A DNA stretch of 64,000 bases. It comes from an uncultured Pelagibacteraceae bacterium (GTDB lineage: Bacteria; Pseudomonadota; Alphaproteobacteria; Pelagibacterales; Pelagibacteraceae). Positions 23,824 to 37,801 of the stretch are shown here, piece by piece (within the stretch, counting starts at the first letter, position 1; each line of letters begins with the position of its first letter). The notes beneath the pieces are model-generated. The model ran no database searches. It had not been told where the DNA came from and was given only the letters and a program-made list of their open reading frames with translations. The translations under genes and the position numbers were made by a program. The DNA lies in assembly GCA_902598735.1 (NCBI GenBank), contig CACKCM010000003.1, positions 45,984-109,983 on the forward strand, read 5' to 3'.

Positions 23824-24939
23824 ATGGAAAACATACCTTTTTTCGATTACATTTATTATATTTTAATTATTCTTCTTATTATTTTAGCAATAGAAATAGT
23901 ATTTTTATTAACTTTTAAATTTAAAAATAGAGTTTCATATAAATTTGTAAAAAAAATTCCATTAGAAAAAATTCATATAATTCCTCATCCTTACATACCT
24001 TATATTTACAAAAAACATGCAAAAATTTCAGAGGTTAGTTGGAATTTTCCAAATTGTAAAAATTATTTATTTCCTTCACTAAAAACTAATAATTTTCAAT
24101 TTTTAAATGGTGAAGACGGAGGAAGAGATATAATTATTCCTAAACCAAAAAATTTAATTAGAATAAATTGCTTGGGAGCTTCAACAACTGCAAATTATGT
24201 AAGAGAAAACGATAAAAACTATTCCTATCCTTTGGAATTAGAAAGAATTTTAAAATTTAGATATAGCTCAAAAGAAATAGAAGTGAACAATTGTGCTCAA
24301 GGCGGGTATAATTCAGCAGATATTTTAGTTAGATCTGCCTTAAGAATTATAGATACTAAACCCGACTTTGTAATTATTTATCACGCATATAATGATATAA
24401 GATCTTACATAACTGACAAATTCATTTCTGATTACTCACATAGTAGAAAAAATCTAGCAGATAATTATTGGAAATTTACCTTTAGTAATTTATTTCCTGA
24501 AATACCTTTAAATTTTTACAATTATATTAAAAATAAATATTTACCTGGTTCTAATATAAGAAATGCATTACTTGATGTAGTGGCTAAAGGTAAACCTAAT
24601 CTTGAAATTGATTATAAAAATGGCTTAAGTACGTACGAAAGAAATATAAAAAGTATAGTGAGTTTATTTAGGCAAATTAATAGCAAAATTATTTTGTGCA
24701 CATTTTCTTTTTACTTATATGATGAAATAAAAGATAGCAAGTTGCATAACTTATATTACGAAATCGTTAAAAAAGAGAATGAGGTAATGAGAAAAATTGC
24801 CAAAAATTTAAATTTAGAAATTGTAGATATTGATAGTTTAATCGAAAAGAATAAAGAAAATTTTGTAGACTCAATTCACTACTCAAGAAAAGGAATGAGT
24901 TTACTAGCCAAAGAAATAAGTAAAAAAATCGACTTTTAA
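23824..24939 (+). CDS. Membrane-anchored SGNH/GDSL-like hydrolase
   Basis: INCLGASTTANY block I, YHAYNDIR, C-terminal DSIHYSRKG block V. Confidence 0.7.
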   Translation: MENIPFFDYIYYILIILLIILAIEIVFLLTFKFKNRVSYKFVKKIPLEKIHIIPHPYIPYIYKKHAKISEVSWNFPNCKNYLFPSLKTNNFQFLNGEDGGRDIIIPKPKNLIRINCLGASTTANYVRENDKNYSYPLELERILKFRYSSKEIEVNNCAQGGYNSADILVRSALRIIDTKPDFVIIYHAYNDIRSYITDKFISDYSHSRKNLADNYWKFTFSNLFPEIPLNFYNYIKNKYLPGSNIRNALLDVVAKGKPNLEIDYKNGLSTYERNIKSIVSLFRQINSKIILCTFSFYLYDEIKDSKLHNLYYEIVKKENEVMRKIAKNLNLEIVDIDSLIEKNKENFVDSIHYSRKGMSLLAKEISKKIDF

Positions 24940-24946
24940 GTTAATT

Positions 24947-25747
24947 TTAGCCTTTCATTAAATTATTTTTAATTTTTTCAGCGATATGTTTAAACAGTTT
25001 AGAAACTTCATGTTCTGGATTTGAATGAGTTAAAGGATGCCCTTTATCTGCAGATCTTCTTAAATCTTGATGTATTGGTAAATGACCTAAAAAATCTTTA
25101 TTAAATTCTTTAGCAGTTTTTTCAACTCCACTTTCACCAAAAATTTTATATTCTTTACCATCGTCACCTTTAAAGTAGCTCATATTATCAATTAATCCTA
25201 AAATCTTAACTCCTGTTTTATCAAACATTTGAATTCCTCTTTTAACATCTAGCAGAGCTAAATCCTGCGGAGTTGAAACAATAATTGCACCTTCGACTTT
25301 TACCTCTTGAGCAAACGTCAATTGTGTATCGCCCGTTCCTGGAGGTAAATCAATTATTATAATATCTCTATTCTTCCATAAAACTTTTTGTGTCATTGTC
25401 TTAATTGCACTTATTACCATTGGTCCTCTCCAAATCATTGGAGTTTGCTCATCTACAAGTAAACCCATAGACATACATTGAGCATCATACTTTGTTATTG
25501 GAATTAAAGCTTTTCCATCTTCACTTTTTGGTTTTTCATAAGTATTTATTAATTTAGGTAATGATGGACCATAAACATCTGCATCCAATATTCCAATTTT
25601 CAATCCAAGATTTTGTAATGCAAAAGCAAGATTTACTGTGATTGTTGATTTGCCAACTCCACCTTTTGCACTAGAAACCAACAATGTAAATTTGGTTCCG
25701 TTTATAGGAGTTTTAACAAATTGCTTTGGAGGTGGTTTTTGGCTCAT
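24947..25747 (-). CDS. mrp: Mrp/ApbC/NBP35-family Fe-S carrier P-loop ATPase
   Basis: SSAKGGVGKSTITVNLA, DLPPGTGDTQLT. Confidence 0.9.
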   Translation of the reverse strand: MSQKPPPKQFVKTPINGTKFTLLVSSAKGGVGKSTITVNLAFALQNLGLKIGILDADVYGPSLPKLINTYEKPKSEDGKALIPITKYDAQCMSMGLLVDEQTPMIWRGPMVISAIKTMTQKVLWKNRDIIIIDLPPGTGDTQLTFAQEVKVEGAIIVSTPQDLALLDVKRGIQMFDKTGVKILGLIDNMSYFKGDDGKEYKIFGESGVEKTAKEFNKDFLGHLPIHQDLRRSADKGHPLTHSNPEHEVSKLFKHIAEKIKNNLMKG

Positions 25748-25824
25748 AATTCTATTACTTAACGGTCATAATAACGCTCCTACTTAACTTGTTTTTAGGA
25801 TAAAAGTCACTATATAACAGTGAC

Positions 25825-26940
25825 ATGAGTTTCAAAGACAAGATTTTATATAATCAATCTCCATGGGGAACACCACCTGGTGGTGAGAGCGGTCCCGGAT
25901 CTTCTGGTAGAAATGGATCTGGCTCAAGGCAGGATCCACCAAGTCTTGACGATCTAATTAAAAATTTTCAAAAAACAATTAATAAGTTTTCAGGTGGAAA
26001 ATCTGGTGGTGCGCGTCCAATTATTATTGGTTTGCTAATATTAGCTTTGCTATATATTGCGAGTGGACTTTATAGAGTTTTGCCAGACGAACAGGGTGTT
26101 GTTTTAAGATTTGGTAAATATGTTAATACTACTCAACCTGGCTTGCACTATCATTTTCCGACTCCATTCGAGAGAGTTTTAACCCCAAAAGTAACAAAAG
26201 TTAATCGAGTTGACGTTGGTTTCAGACCTGCAAGTGACACTGGTAGATCCTCGGGTGTAGGAAATGTTCCTGAAGAAAGTTTGATGTTAACAGGAGATGA
26301 AAATATTGTTGATATAAATTATTCAGTATTCTGGGTTATAAAAGATGCGCAGAAGTTTTTATTCAATATTCAAAGTCCAGTAGAGACTGTTAAAGCTGCT
26401 TCAGAGACAGCAATGAGAGAAGTAATTGCAAAAAACAGAATTCAAAATATTTTAACCGAAGGAAGATCAAAAATTGAGGTTGAAGTTCAAGAGATAGCTC
26501 AATTGATATTAGATGAATATGGCTCTGGAATTCAATTGACTCAGGTTCAAACACAACAAGCTGACCCACCTGAGCAAGTAATAGATGCTTTTAGAGACGT
26601 ACAAGCAGCTAGAGCAGATAGAGAAAGATCAAAAAATGAAGCTGAAGCTTATGCTAACGACGTAATACCAAGAGCACGAGGGGAAGCCGAACAAGTATTA
26701 CAACAAGCAGAAGCTTACAAAAAAGAAGTTGTAGCAAAAGCTGAAGGTGAAGCTAGCAGATTTTTAGCGATTTATAATGAGTATAAAAATGCAAAACAAG
26801 TTACACAAGAGAGAATGTATCTAGAGACAATGGAAAAAGTTTTAGCTGATATAGATAAAGTAATTATAGACAAAGAGTCTGGATCAGGTGTTGTTCCTTA
26901 TTTACCATTACCAGAATTAAAAAAAGGAAGTAACAATTAA
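25825..26940 (+). CDS. hflK: FtsH protease modulator HflK
   Basis: Gly-rich N-terminus, SPFH domain, paired with hflC. Confidence 0.92.
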   Translation: MSFKDKILYNQSPWGTPPGGESGPGSSGRNGSGSRQDPPSLDDLIKNFQKTINKFSGGKSGGARPIIIGLLILALLYIASGLYRVLPDEQGVVLRFGKYVNTTQPGLHYHFPTPFERVLTPKVTKVNRVDVGFRPASDTGRSSGVGNVPEESLMLTGDENIVDINYSVFWVIKDAQKFLFNIQSPVETVKAASETAMREVIAKNRIQNILTEGRSKIEVEVQEIAQLILDEYGSGIQLTQVQTQQADPPEQVIDAFRDVQAARADRERSKNEAEAYANDVIPRARGEAEQVLQQAEAYKKEVVAKAEGEASRFLAIYNEYKNAKQVTQERMYLETMEKVLADIDKVIIDKESGSGVVPYLPLPELKKGSNN

Positions 26941-27815
26941 TGAGAGGCGTTAAATTTATAATCCCAGCAATACTATTAATTGGAGTGGTAGTTTTCCAAT
27001 CTCTATTTATTGTTCAGGAAATTAGTCAAGCAATAGTCCTTCAATTTGGTGATCCAAAGAAAATTGTAACAAAAGCAGGTTTAAACTTTAAATTACCTTT
27101 CATTCAAAACGTAGTCTACTTAGACAAAAGAATTCTGAACTTAGATAACGACCCAGAGGAAGTAATTGCAGCTGACCAAAAAAGATTAATTGTTGACGCT
27201 TTTGCAAGATTCAAAATTGTAGATCCATTAAAGTTTTATATCTCAGTTGGAAATGAGAGAGTTGCAAGATCAAGATTATCTACAATTATCAATTCTAGAA
27301 TAAGGGGTGTATTAGGAACTCAAGAATTAGCAACTTTACTGTCAACTGATCGAGCGAGGCAGATGCAAATTATACAATCACAAGTTAACGATGAGGCAAA
27401 GAATTTCGGAATAAATATTGTAGATGTAAGAATTAAAAGAGCTGACTTACCACCCGCAAACAGTGAGGCGATTTACAAACGTATGCAGACAGAAAGAGAG
27501 AGAGAAGCAAAAGAATTTAGAGCGCAGGGTGCAGAAATAGCTCAAAAAATTAGATCAACAGCAGATAAAGACGTAACTGTTATTTTAGCTCAAGCAAATA
27601 AAAAATCTGAAATAATGAAGGGTGAAGGTGATGGTCAAAGAAATAAAATTTTTGCCGATGCTTTTGGAAGAGATCCACAATTTTTTGCATTCTATAGAGC
27701 TATGCAAGCATATGAGAAAGCTTTAATTGGTGGGGAAACGTCATTAGTTTTATCACCTGACAGTGATTTCTTTAAATTTTTTGGAAAGTCAATTAAGCCA
27801 AATATAAAAAGATAA
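26940..27815 (+). CDS. hflC: Protease modulator HflC
   Basis: SPFH domain, follows hflK. Confidence 0.92.
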   Translation: MRGVKFIIPAILLIGVVVFQSLFIVQEISQAIVLQFGDPKKIVTKAGLNFKLPFIQNVVYLDKRILNLDNDPEEVIAADQKRLIVDAFARFKIVDPLKFYISVGNERVARSRLSTIINSRIRGVLGTQELATLLSTDRARQMQIIQSQVNDEAKNFGINIVDVRIKRADLPPANSEAIYKRMQTEREREAKEFRAQGAEIAQKIRSTADKDVTVILAQANKKSEIMKGEGDGQRNKIFADAFGRDPQFFAFYRAMQAYEKALIGGETSLVLSPDSDFFKFFGKSIKPNIKR

Positions 27816-27830
27816 ATATAACTGGATATT

Positions 27831-28016
27831 GTGAGTGAATTTATTATTGCTATTGGCTTAGTTTTTTTTGTGGAAGGTCTGTTTTTAGCCATTTTCCCGT
27901 CAAGAATTAAAAGCATACTAGAATTGATCAAAAATACACCTGAGAATAAACTTAGATTATTTGGAATAGCCTTTTTGATTATCGGTTTTTTAATAATTTG
28001 GTATATAAAAAGTTAA
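27831..28016 (+). CDS. DUF2065-like small membrane protein (GTG start)
   Basis: 61 aa, two TM, located between hflC and degP as DUF2065 proteins commonly are. Confidence 0.7.
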   Translation: MSEFIIAIGLVFFVEGLFLAIFPSRIKSILELIKNTPENKLRLFGIAFLIIGFLIIWYIKS

Positions 28017-29423
28017 ATGAAACCTGCTAATAAAATATTATTTTTACTTATTATTACTTTAAAGTTCTCAATTGCTTATGCAAAACCTATTCCAGAGTCT
28101 TTTGCCGATTTAGCAGAGCAATTGATGCCATCTGTGGTGAATATTTCCACTACTCAAACTGTCAGAACAACTACAAATCAATTTCCCTTTCAATTTCCTC
28201 CAGGATCACCATTTGGAGAAATGTTTAAAGATTTTGAAAGACCAACAGAAAGGAAAGCCGCATCTCTTGGCTCTGGATTTGTAATAGATGAAGATGGAAT
28301 TGTAATTACTAATAATCATGTTGTTGCTAATGCAGAGGATATTTTAGTTAGAGTTGGTGAAAAAGAATATGAAGCTAAAGTGATAGGTGCTGATCCATAT
28401 ATGGACATTGCAGTTATAAAAATGAAAACAAGTGATAAATTTAAACCTGTATCTTTTGGAGACTCTAGCAAAGCTAGAGTTGGTGATTGGGTTGTAGCAA
28501 TTGGAAACCCTTTTGGTTTGGGTGGAACTGTAACTTCGGGAATTATCTCTGCTAGAAATAGACAGATTGGATTAACACGATATGAGGATTTTATACAAAC
28601 CGATGCATCAATTAACAAAGGCAACTCAGGAGGACCTTTATTTAATTTAAAAGGTGAAGTAATTGGAATCAATACTGCGATTATAGCTCCGGGCCAATCA
28701 GGTTCAATTGGTATAGGATTTGCTATTCCAGCTAATGCTGCTTCAAATGTCATTGATCAGCTTATTAAGTTTGGAGAGACAAAAAGAGGATGGTTGGGTG
28801 TTAGAATACAAGAAGTTAGCAAAGAGATTGCTGAAGTTGAAAAACTAAAAAAACCTGAAGGGGCGTTAGTTGCAAGCGTTGGAAAAAATAGCCCTGCAGA
28901 AAAAGCAGGGATCAAAGCAGGAGACATTATTTTAGAATTTGATGGCAAAAAAATTAACACAATGAAAAAACTTCCAAATGTTGTAGCTAGTACTGAAGTT
29001 GGCAAAAGTGTTGAACTTAAAATTTGGAGAAATAAAAAATTAATTTCTAAGAGATTAATTCTTGGCAGACTTGAAACTTCTGAAGAATTTAAGGAAACAA
29101 AACCTCAAAAAGTAAAAAAGGATATTGATATTGAGAGTTTAAAAATAGCAGTAAGAGAAATCACAAACGAAGATATTTCTTCAAGAAATTTAAATAAAAA
29201 AACTACAGGAGTAGTAATTACTGATATCTCAAATCGTAGTCCTTTGTATAATTTATTAAGCGTTAATGATATAATTATAGAAGTTCAAAAAACTTCTGTA
29301 AAAAATTCCTCTGATCTTAAAAGAAAAGTTGATGGTATCTTTAAAAAAGGTGAGAAAACATTATTATTAACAATAATAAATAAAGATAATCGAAGACGAT
29401 ACTTAGGTGTTAAAATAAATTAG
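28017..29423 (+). CDS. degP: Do/DegQ-family periplasmic serine endoprotease
   Basis: TNNHVV, DASINKGNSGGPLFN, PDZ domains. Confidence 0.92.
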   Translation: MKPANKILFLLIITLKFSIAYAKPIPESFADLAEQLMPSVVNISTTQTVRTTTNQFPFQFPPGSPFGEMFKDFERPTERKAASLGSGFVIDEDGIVITNNHVVANAEDILVRVGEKEYEAKVIGADPYMDIAVIKMKTSDKFKPVSFGDSSKARVGDWVVAIGNPFGLGGTVTSGIISARNRQIGLTRYEDFIQTDASINKGNSGGPLFNLKGEVIGINTAIIAPGQSGSIGIGFAIPANAASNVIDQLIKFGETKRGWLGVRIQEVSKEIAEVEKLKKPEGALVASVGKNSPAEKAGIKAGDIILEFDGKKINTMKKLPNVVASTEVGKSVELKIWRNKKLISKRLILGRLETSEEFKETKPQKVKKDIDIESLKIAVREITNEDISSRNLNKKTTGVVITDISNRSPLYNLLSVNDIIIEVQKTSVKNSSDLKRKVDGIFKKGEKTLLLTIINKDNRRRYLGVKIN

Positions 29424-29424
29424 T

Positions 29425-30342
29425 TTGTCAAAAAAAATTATTCTTTTAGCCGGACCTACAGCATCAGGAAAATCAAAACTAGCAATTAATTTAGCCAGAA
29501 AATTGAATGGAGAAATCATTAATGCAGATAGCATGCAAGTATTTAAAGAATTCAAAATTTTATCATCTCGTCCAAGCTCAAGTGATACTCAAAAAATTAA
29601 ACACCATCTTTATGGAGTAATTTCTGTTAAAAGATACTTTTCTGCGGGAGATTGGCTTAAACAAGCAAAAAAAAAAATTAATTTTTGTCTTAAAAAGAAA
29701 AAAATTCCAATAGTTGTAGGAGGGACAGGCCTCTATTTTAATACAATTACAAAAGGCATAAGTAAAATTCCAAATATAGATTTAAAAACAAGAAATAAAG
29801 TCAGAAATTTGTATCAAAAGATCGGCTCAAAAAGATTTTATAATCTTCTTCTTAAACTTGACCCCAAAATTAAGGGTAGAATTCTTCCAAATGACTCACA
29901 AAGAGTTCAAAGAGCTTATGAAGTAAAGTTAAAAACAAGAAAATCATTGTTTGATTGGTTTGTAAATACAAAATCTGATTTTTTAGATTTTGAAATAAAA
30001 AAAGTATTTATTGATATCCCAAGGGACGAATTGTTGAAAAAAATATCTCATAGAACAGAGCTAATGATTAAAAAAAAATGTATTAATGAAGTGATAAAAT
30101 TCAACAGACTTAAAATTAAAAAAAGTCTCTCTGCTAATAAATTAATTGGTGTTCAAGAAATCAACGATTTTTTGAAGGGGTCAATCTCACTAGACCAATG
30201 CAAAGAGCTTATCAATATAAAGACCAGGCAATACGCAAAGAGACAAAATACTTGGGCTAGAGGCCATATGGAGAATTGGAATAAGCTTTATTCTAAAAAT
30301 TTCTCAATTCTTTTAAAAAAATCATTAAAAGTCGTAAGCTAA
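29425..30342 (+). CDS. miaA: tRNA dimethylallyltransferase (TTG start)
   Basis: LAGPTASGKSKLA, NADSMQVFKE, GGTGLYF. Confidence 0.93.
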   Translation: MSKKIILLAGPTASGKSKLAINLARKLNGEIINADSMQVFKEFKILSSRPSSSDTQKIKHHLYGVISVKRYFSAGDWLKQAKKKINFCLKKKKIPIVVGGTGLYFNTITKGISKIPNIDLKTRNKVRNLYQKIGSKRFYNLLLKLDPKIKGRILPNDSQRVQRAYEVKLKTRKSLFDWFVNTKSDFLDFEIKKVFIDIPRDELLKKISHRTELMIKKKCINEVIKFNRLKIKKSLSANKLIGVQEINDFLKGSISLDQCKELINIKTRQYAKRQNTWARGHMENWNKLYSKNFSILLKKSLKVVS

Positions 30343-30345
30343 AAC

Positions 30346-30373
30346 TTGACGCAAATCATTTCTAGGCTAGATT
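30346..30373 (+). promoter_or_regulatory. Candidate sigma70-type promoter for ilvBHC (TTGACG - 16 bp - TAGATT)
   Basis: Direct reading; -10 ends 6 bp before the ilvB ATG at 30380. Confidence 0.45.
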
Positions 30374-30379
30374 GTATAT

Positions 30380-32145
30380 ATGCCAAAATTATTGAGTGGA
30401 GCAGAAATTGTATTTAAAGCACTAGAGGACCAAAAAGTAGAATATATTTTTGGTTATCCAGGTGGAGCAGTTTTACCAATTTATGATGAACTAAAAAATC
30501 ATAAATCAGTTAAACATATTTTAGCAAGGCACGAGCAGGGAGCAGGTCACTCAGCAGAGGGATACGCAAGATCGAGTGGTAAGCCAGGAGTTTTATTAGT
30601 CACTTCCGGTCCGGGAGCTACTAACGCTGTTACTGCTCTAACAGATGCTTACATGGATTCGGTTCCACTTGTTTGTATTTCAGGACAAGTGCCAACACAT
30701 TTAATTGGAACTGATGCATTTCAAGAATGTGATACAACTGGAATTACACGTCCATGTACAAAACATAATTGGTTAGTAAAAGACGTAAATGATCTCTCAA
30801 GAGTTCTACATTTAGCTTTTGAAGTAGCAACTACTGGCAGACCTGGTCCAGTTTTAGTTGATATTCCAAAAGATATTCAATTTAAAAAAGGTAAATATAA
30901 ATTTTTTAAAAATTCTCTAAAGAAAAAGCTTAATGGAAAGGCTACACATAAAATATCAAATACTGAATTAGACAAATTTATTGACTTAATTAAAAAATCT
31001 TCAAAGCCAATTTTTTATACGGGTGGTGGAGTAATAAACTCAGGGCCTGAAGCAAGTAAACATTTAAGAGAATTAGTTTCTTTGACCGGCTTTCCTATAA
31101 CTTCAACATTACAGGGTTTAGGAGCATATCCTGGAGACGATCCACAATTTTTAGGAATGCTTGGAATGCACGGAACTTATGAGGCTAATAATGCGATGCA
31201 TGATTGTGACCTGATGATAAATATAGGTGCTAGGTTTGATGATAGAATAACAGGTAAGGTGGATGAATTTTCGCCAGGATCAAAAAAAATACATGTTGAT
31301 ATAGATCCATCCTCAATCGGCAAAAATATTAAAGTTGATCTTGCTATAGTTAGTGACGTAACAGAGCTTTTAAAATCTTTAATAAAAAGATTTAAAGAAA
31401 AAAATAAAAATTTTGCAAGTTCTAACAAGCAAAAAACATCAAAATGGTGGGAACAAATTGGAAAGTGGAGAGAGAAAAAATCTTTAAATTTCATAAATAG
31501 CGATAAGATTATTAAACCTCAATATGCTGTACAAAGATTGTATGAATTAACAAAAAATCAAGATACCTTTATTACTACTGAGGTAGGCCAGCACCAAATG
31601 TGGGCAGCTCAACACTATAAATTCAATAAACCAAATAGATGGATGACATCCGGTGGTCTAGGTACTATGGGATACGGTCTTCCGGCAGCAATCGGTGTTC
31701 AAATTGCAAATCCTGGAAAGTTAGTGGTTGATATCGCAGGAGAGGCATCAGTTTTGATGACAATGCAAGAAATGTCTACTGCTGTGCAATACAGATTACC
31801 AATTAAAATATTTATTTTAAATAATGAGTACATGGGAATGGTTAGACAATGGCAAGAGCTTTTGCATGAAAAGAATTATTCTGAAAGCTACACAGCCGCT
31901 TTACCAGACTTTGTTAAACTTGCAGAATCTTATGGTTGTGTTGGTATTAGAGCGAAAACACCGGGTGAGTTAGATGAAAAAATAAATGAAATGATTAGTA
32001 TTGATAGGCCAGTGATATTTGACTGTGTGGTTGATAAAGCAGAAAATTGTTTTCCAATGATACCGTCCGGTAAGCCTCATAATCAGATGATTTTAGGACC
32101 CGAGGAAGAAGAAGAAATTTCTGATGAAGGGAAAATTTTAGTTTA

Positions 32146-32146
<1 letters not shown>
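30380..32146 (+). CDS. ilvB: Acetolactate synthase large subunit
   Basis: GYPGGAVLPIYD, RHEQGAGHSAEGYAR, TPP-binding GEASVLMTMQE..NNEYMGMVRQW. Confidence 0.95.
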
Positions 32147-33716
<1,570 letters not shown>

Positions 33717-33817
33717 CCCAATCTGAGTCGAAAACACTAAGTTGAACTACATAATTATTTGCAAATTCTAGCTTTGATTGTAGTATGAGTGGCTGAATAT
33801 TTTTATAATTATTAGAT

Positions 33818-36425
<2,608 letters not shown>

Positions 36426-36443
36426 TTTGTCTTTACCTAAAAA

Positions 36444-37289
36444 ATGTCAGTTAGTAGAGATGATTTTAGTATAGCTTTTCGTTCAGCTCTTTTACAAAGA
36501 GGAGCAACCCAAAAATTTTCAATTTTCTCTCTTATAATCTTAGCAATAGTGATTTTTTTTCTAGATGTTTATGGATTTAAAGCAATTAAAACAACAAGAA
36601 GTTTTATTAATGACGTTGTCTATAGAGTTACTTATTTAGCTTCTACTCCAACAAGAATATTTCCAGGTATTCACCAGGGAATAGCAAGTCATTTTAACTT
36701 AAAAAAAGAAAATGAAGAATTAAGACAAGTCATAGAACGTTATAAATCTCTTGATCTAAATCTAGAATATATATCAAATGAAAACAAAAATTTGAAAAAA
36801 GTTTTAGATACAGAAAATGTAGAAAGCGTTTCGAATGTAGTTTTAGCTAAAGTTTTAGTTGATCGTAATAGCCCTTTTTTAAAATCAATAATTATTAATA
36901 AAGGAAGTAAAGAAGATATAGTTAAAGGTATGCCAGTTACTCAAAATAAGTATTTGATTGGACGAATAGTCGAAACAAACTATTTATCATCAAGAGTACT
37001 ATTACTAAATGATTTAAATAGCAGAATTCCAGTTACTTTTGATGACAAAAGTACTCAAGCGATTTTAACTGGAGGTGGTACTCGTAAGCCTACATTGTCT
37101 TATTTACCTGAAGATTTTCAATTTAAAGAAGGTATTACTGTATTTGCCTCTGGAAAAGATGGAATTTTTACTGCAGGCACACCTATCGGAAAAACAACGG
37201 ATTATGGAGCAGTTGAGTTATTTGTTGACCCAAATCAATTATCGTATGTGACGGTAAATTTAATTAAACCAAGTAAGGAAGTTTTCTAA
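36444..37289 (+). CDS. mreC: Rod shape-determining protein MreC
   Basis: Position and MreC-like periplasmic domain. Confidence 0.9.
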   Translation: MSVSRDDFSIAFRSALLQRGATQKFSIFSLIILAIVIFFLDVYGFKAIKTTRSFINDVVYRVTYLASTPTRIFPGIHQGIASHFNLKKENEELRQVIERYKSLDLNLEYISNENKNLKKVLDTENVESVSNVVLAKVLVDRNSPFLKSIIINKGSKEDIVKGMPVTQNKYLIGRIVETNYLSSRVLLLNDLNSRIPVTFDDKSTQAILTGGGTRKPTLSYLPEDFQFKEGITVFASGKDGIFTAGTPIGKTTDYGAVELFVDPNQLSYVTVNLIKPSKEVF

Positions 37290-37801
37290 TGGCAAAATTA
37301 AATATTGTTCAAAAATTATTTGCAGCAGGTCCTTTAATTTTATTATATTACTTATCAATTAGCGAAATTGATACAAATCTAGAAAAATTATTTGAAGTTT
37401 TTTCTCTAAATCTACAAATTATTATAATTTATTTTTGGATAATAAAACGCCCAAATTTGATGGGCCCAGGTCATATATTTTTAGCTGGTCTTATAAACGA
37501 TGTGGTGATGGGATTTCCATTAGGTATCAGCTCACTCTCTTATCTTTTAGTTTGTTTTGTAGGTAATTATGTAAGAAATAAAAGTGTAAATACTACAATA
37601 GCATCTGATTGGTTTACGTTTTTTATAGCTTTAATTTTTGCCAACTTACTATTCTTTACGTTGTTAAATAATTTTTCGGAAGTTGCTATTTCTTACGCGA
37701 AAATTGGTTATAATACTTTTTTCACTTTATTTATGTTTCCAGTTTTTTGGCTTCTGTTTAATTTTTATAAAATAAGCTTTATAGGATCTCAAGATGCTTA
37801 G
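37289..37801 (+). CDS. mreD: Rod shape-determining protein MreD
   Basis: Position, polytopic membrane protein. Confidence 0.8.
   Translation: MAKLNIVQKLFAAGPLILLYYLSISEIDTNLEKLFEVFSLNLQIIIIYFWIIKRPNLMGPGHIFLAGLINDVVMGFPLGISSLSYLLVCFVGNYVRNKSVNTTIASDWFTFFIALIFANLLFFTLLNNFSEVAISYAKIGYNTFFTLFMFPVFWLLFNFYKISFIGSQDA

Noticed and set aside
28316-28753. 145-aa minus-strand ORF inside degP
   Set aside because: Shadow ORF opposite a strong coding gene; no family features. Same reasoning applied to other antisense ORFs (5569, 6149, 8104, 11462, 31177, 33634, 34432, 35360, 44299, 47249, 50202, 58969).
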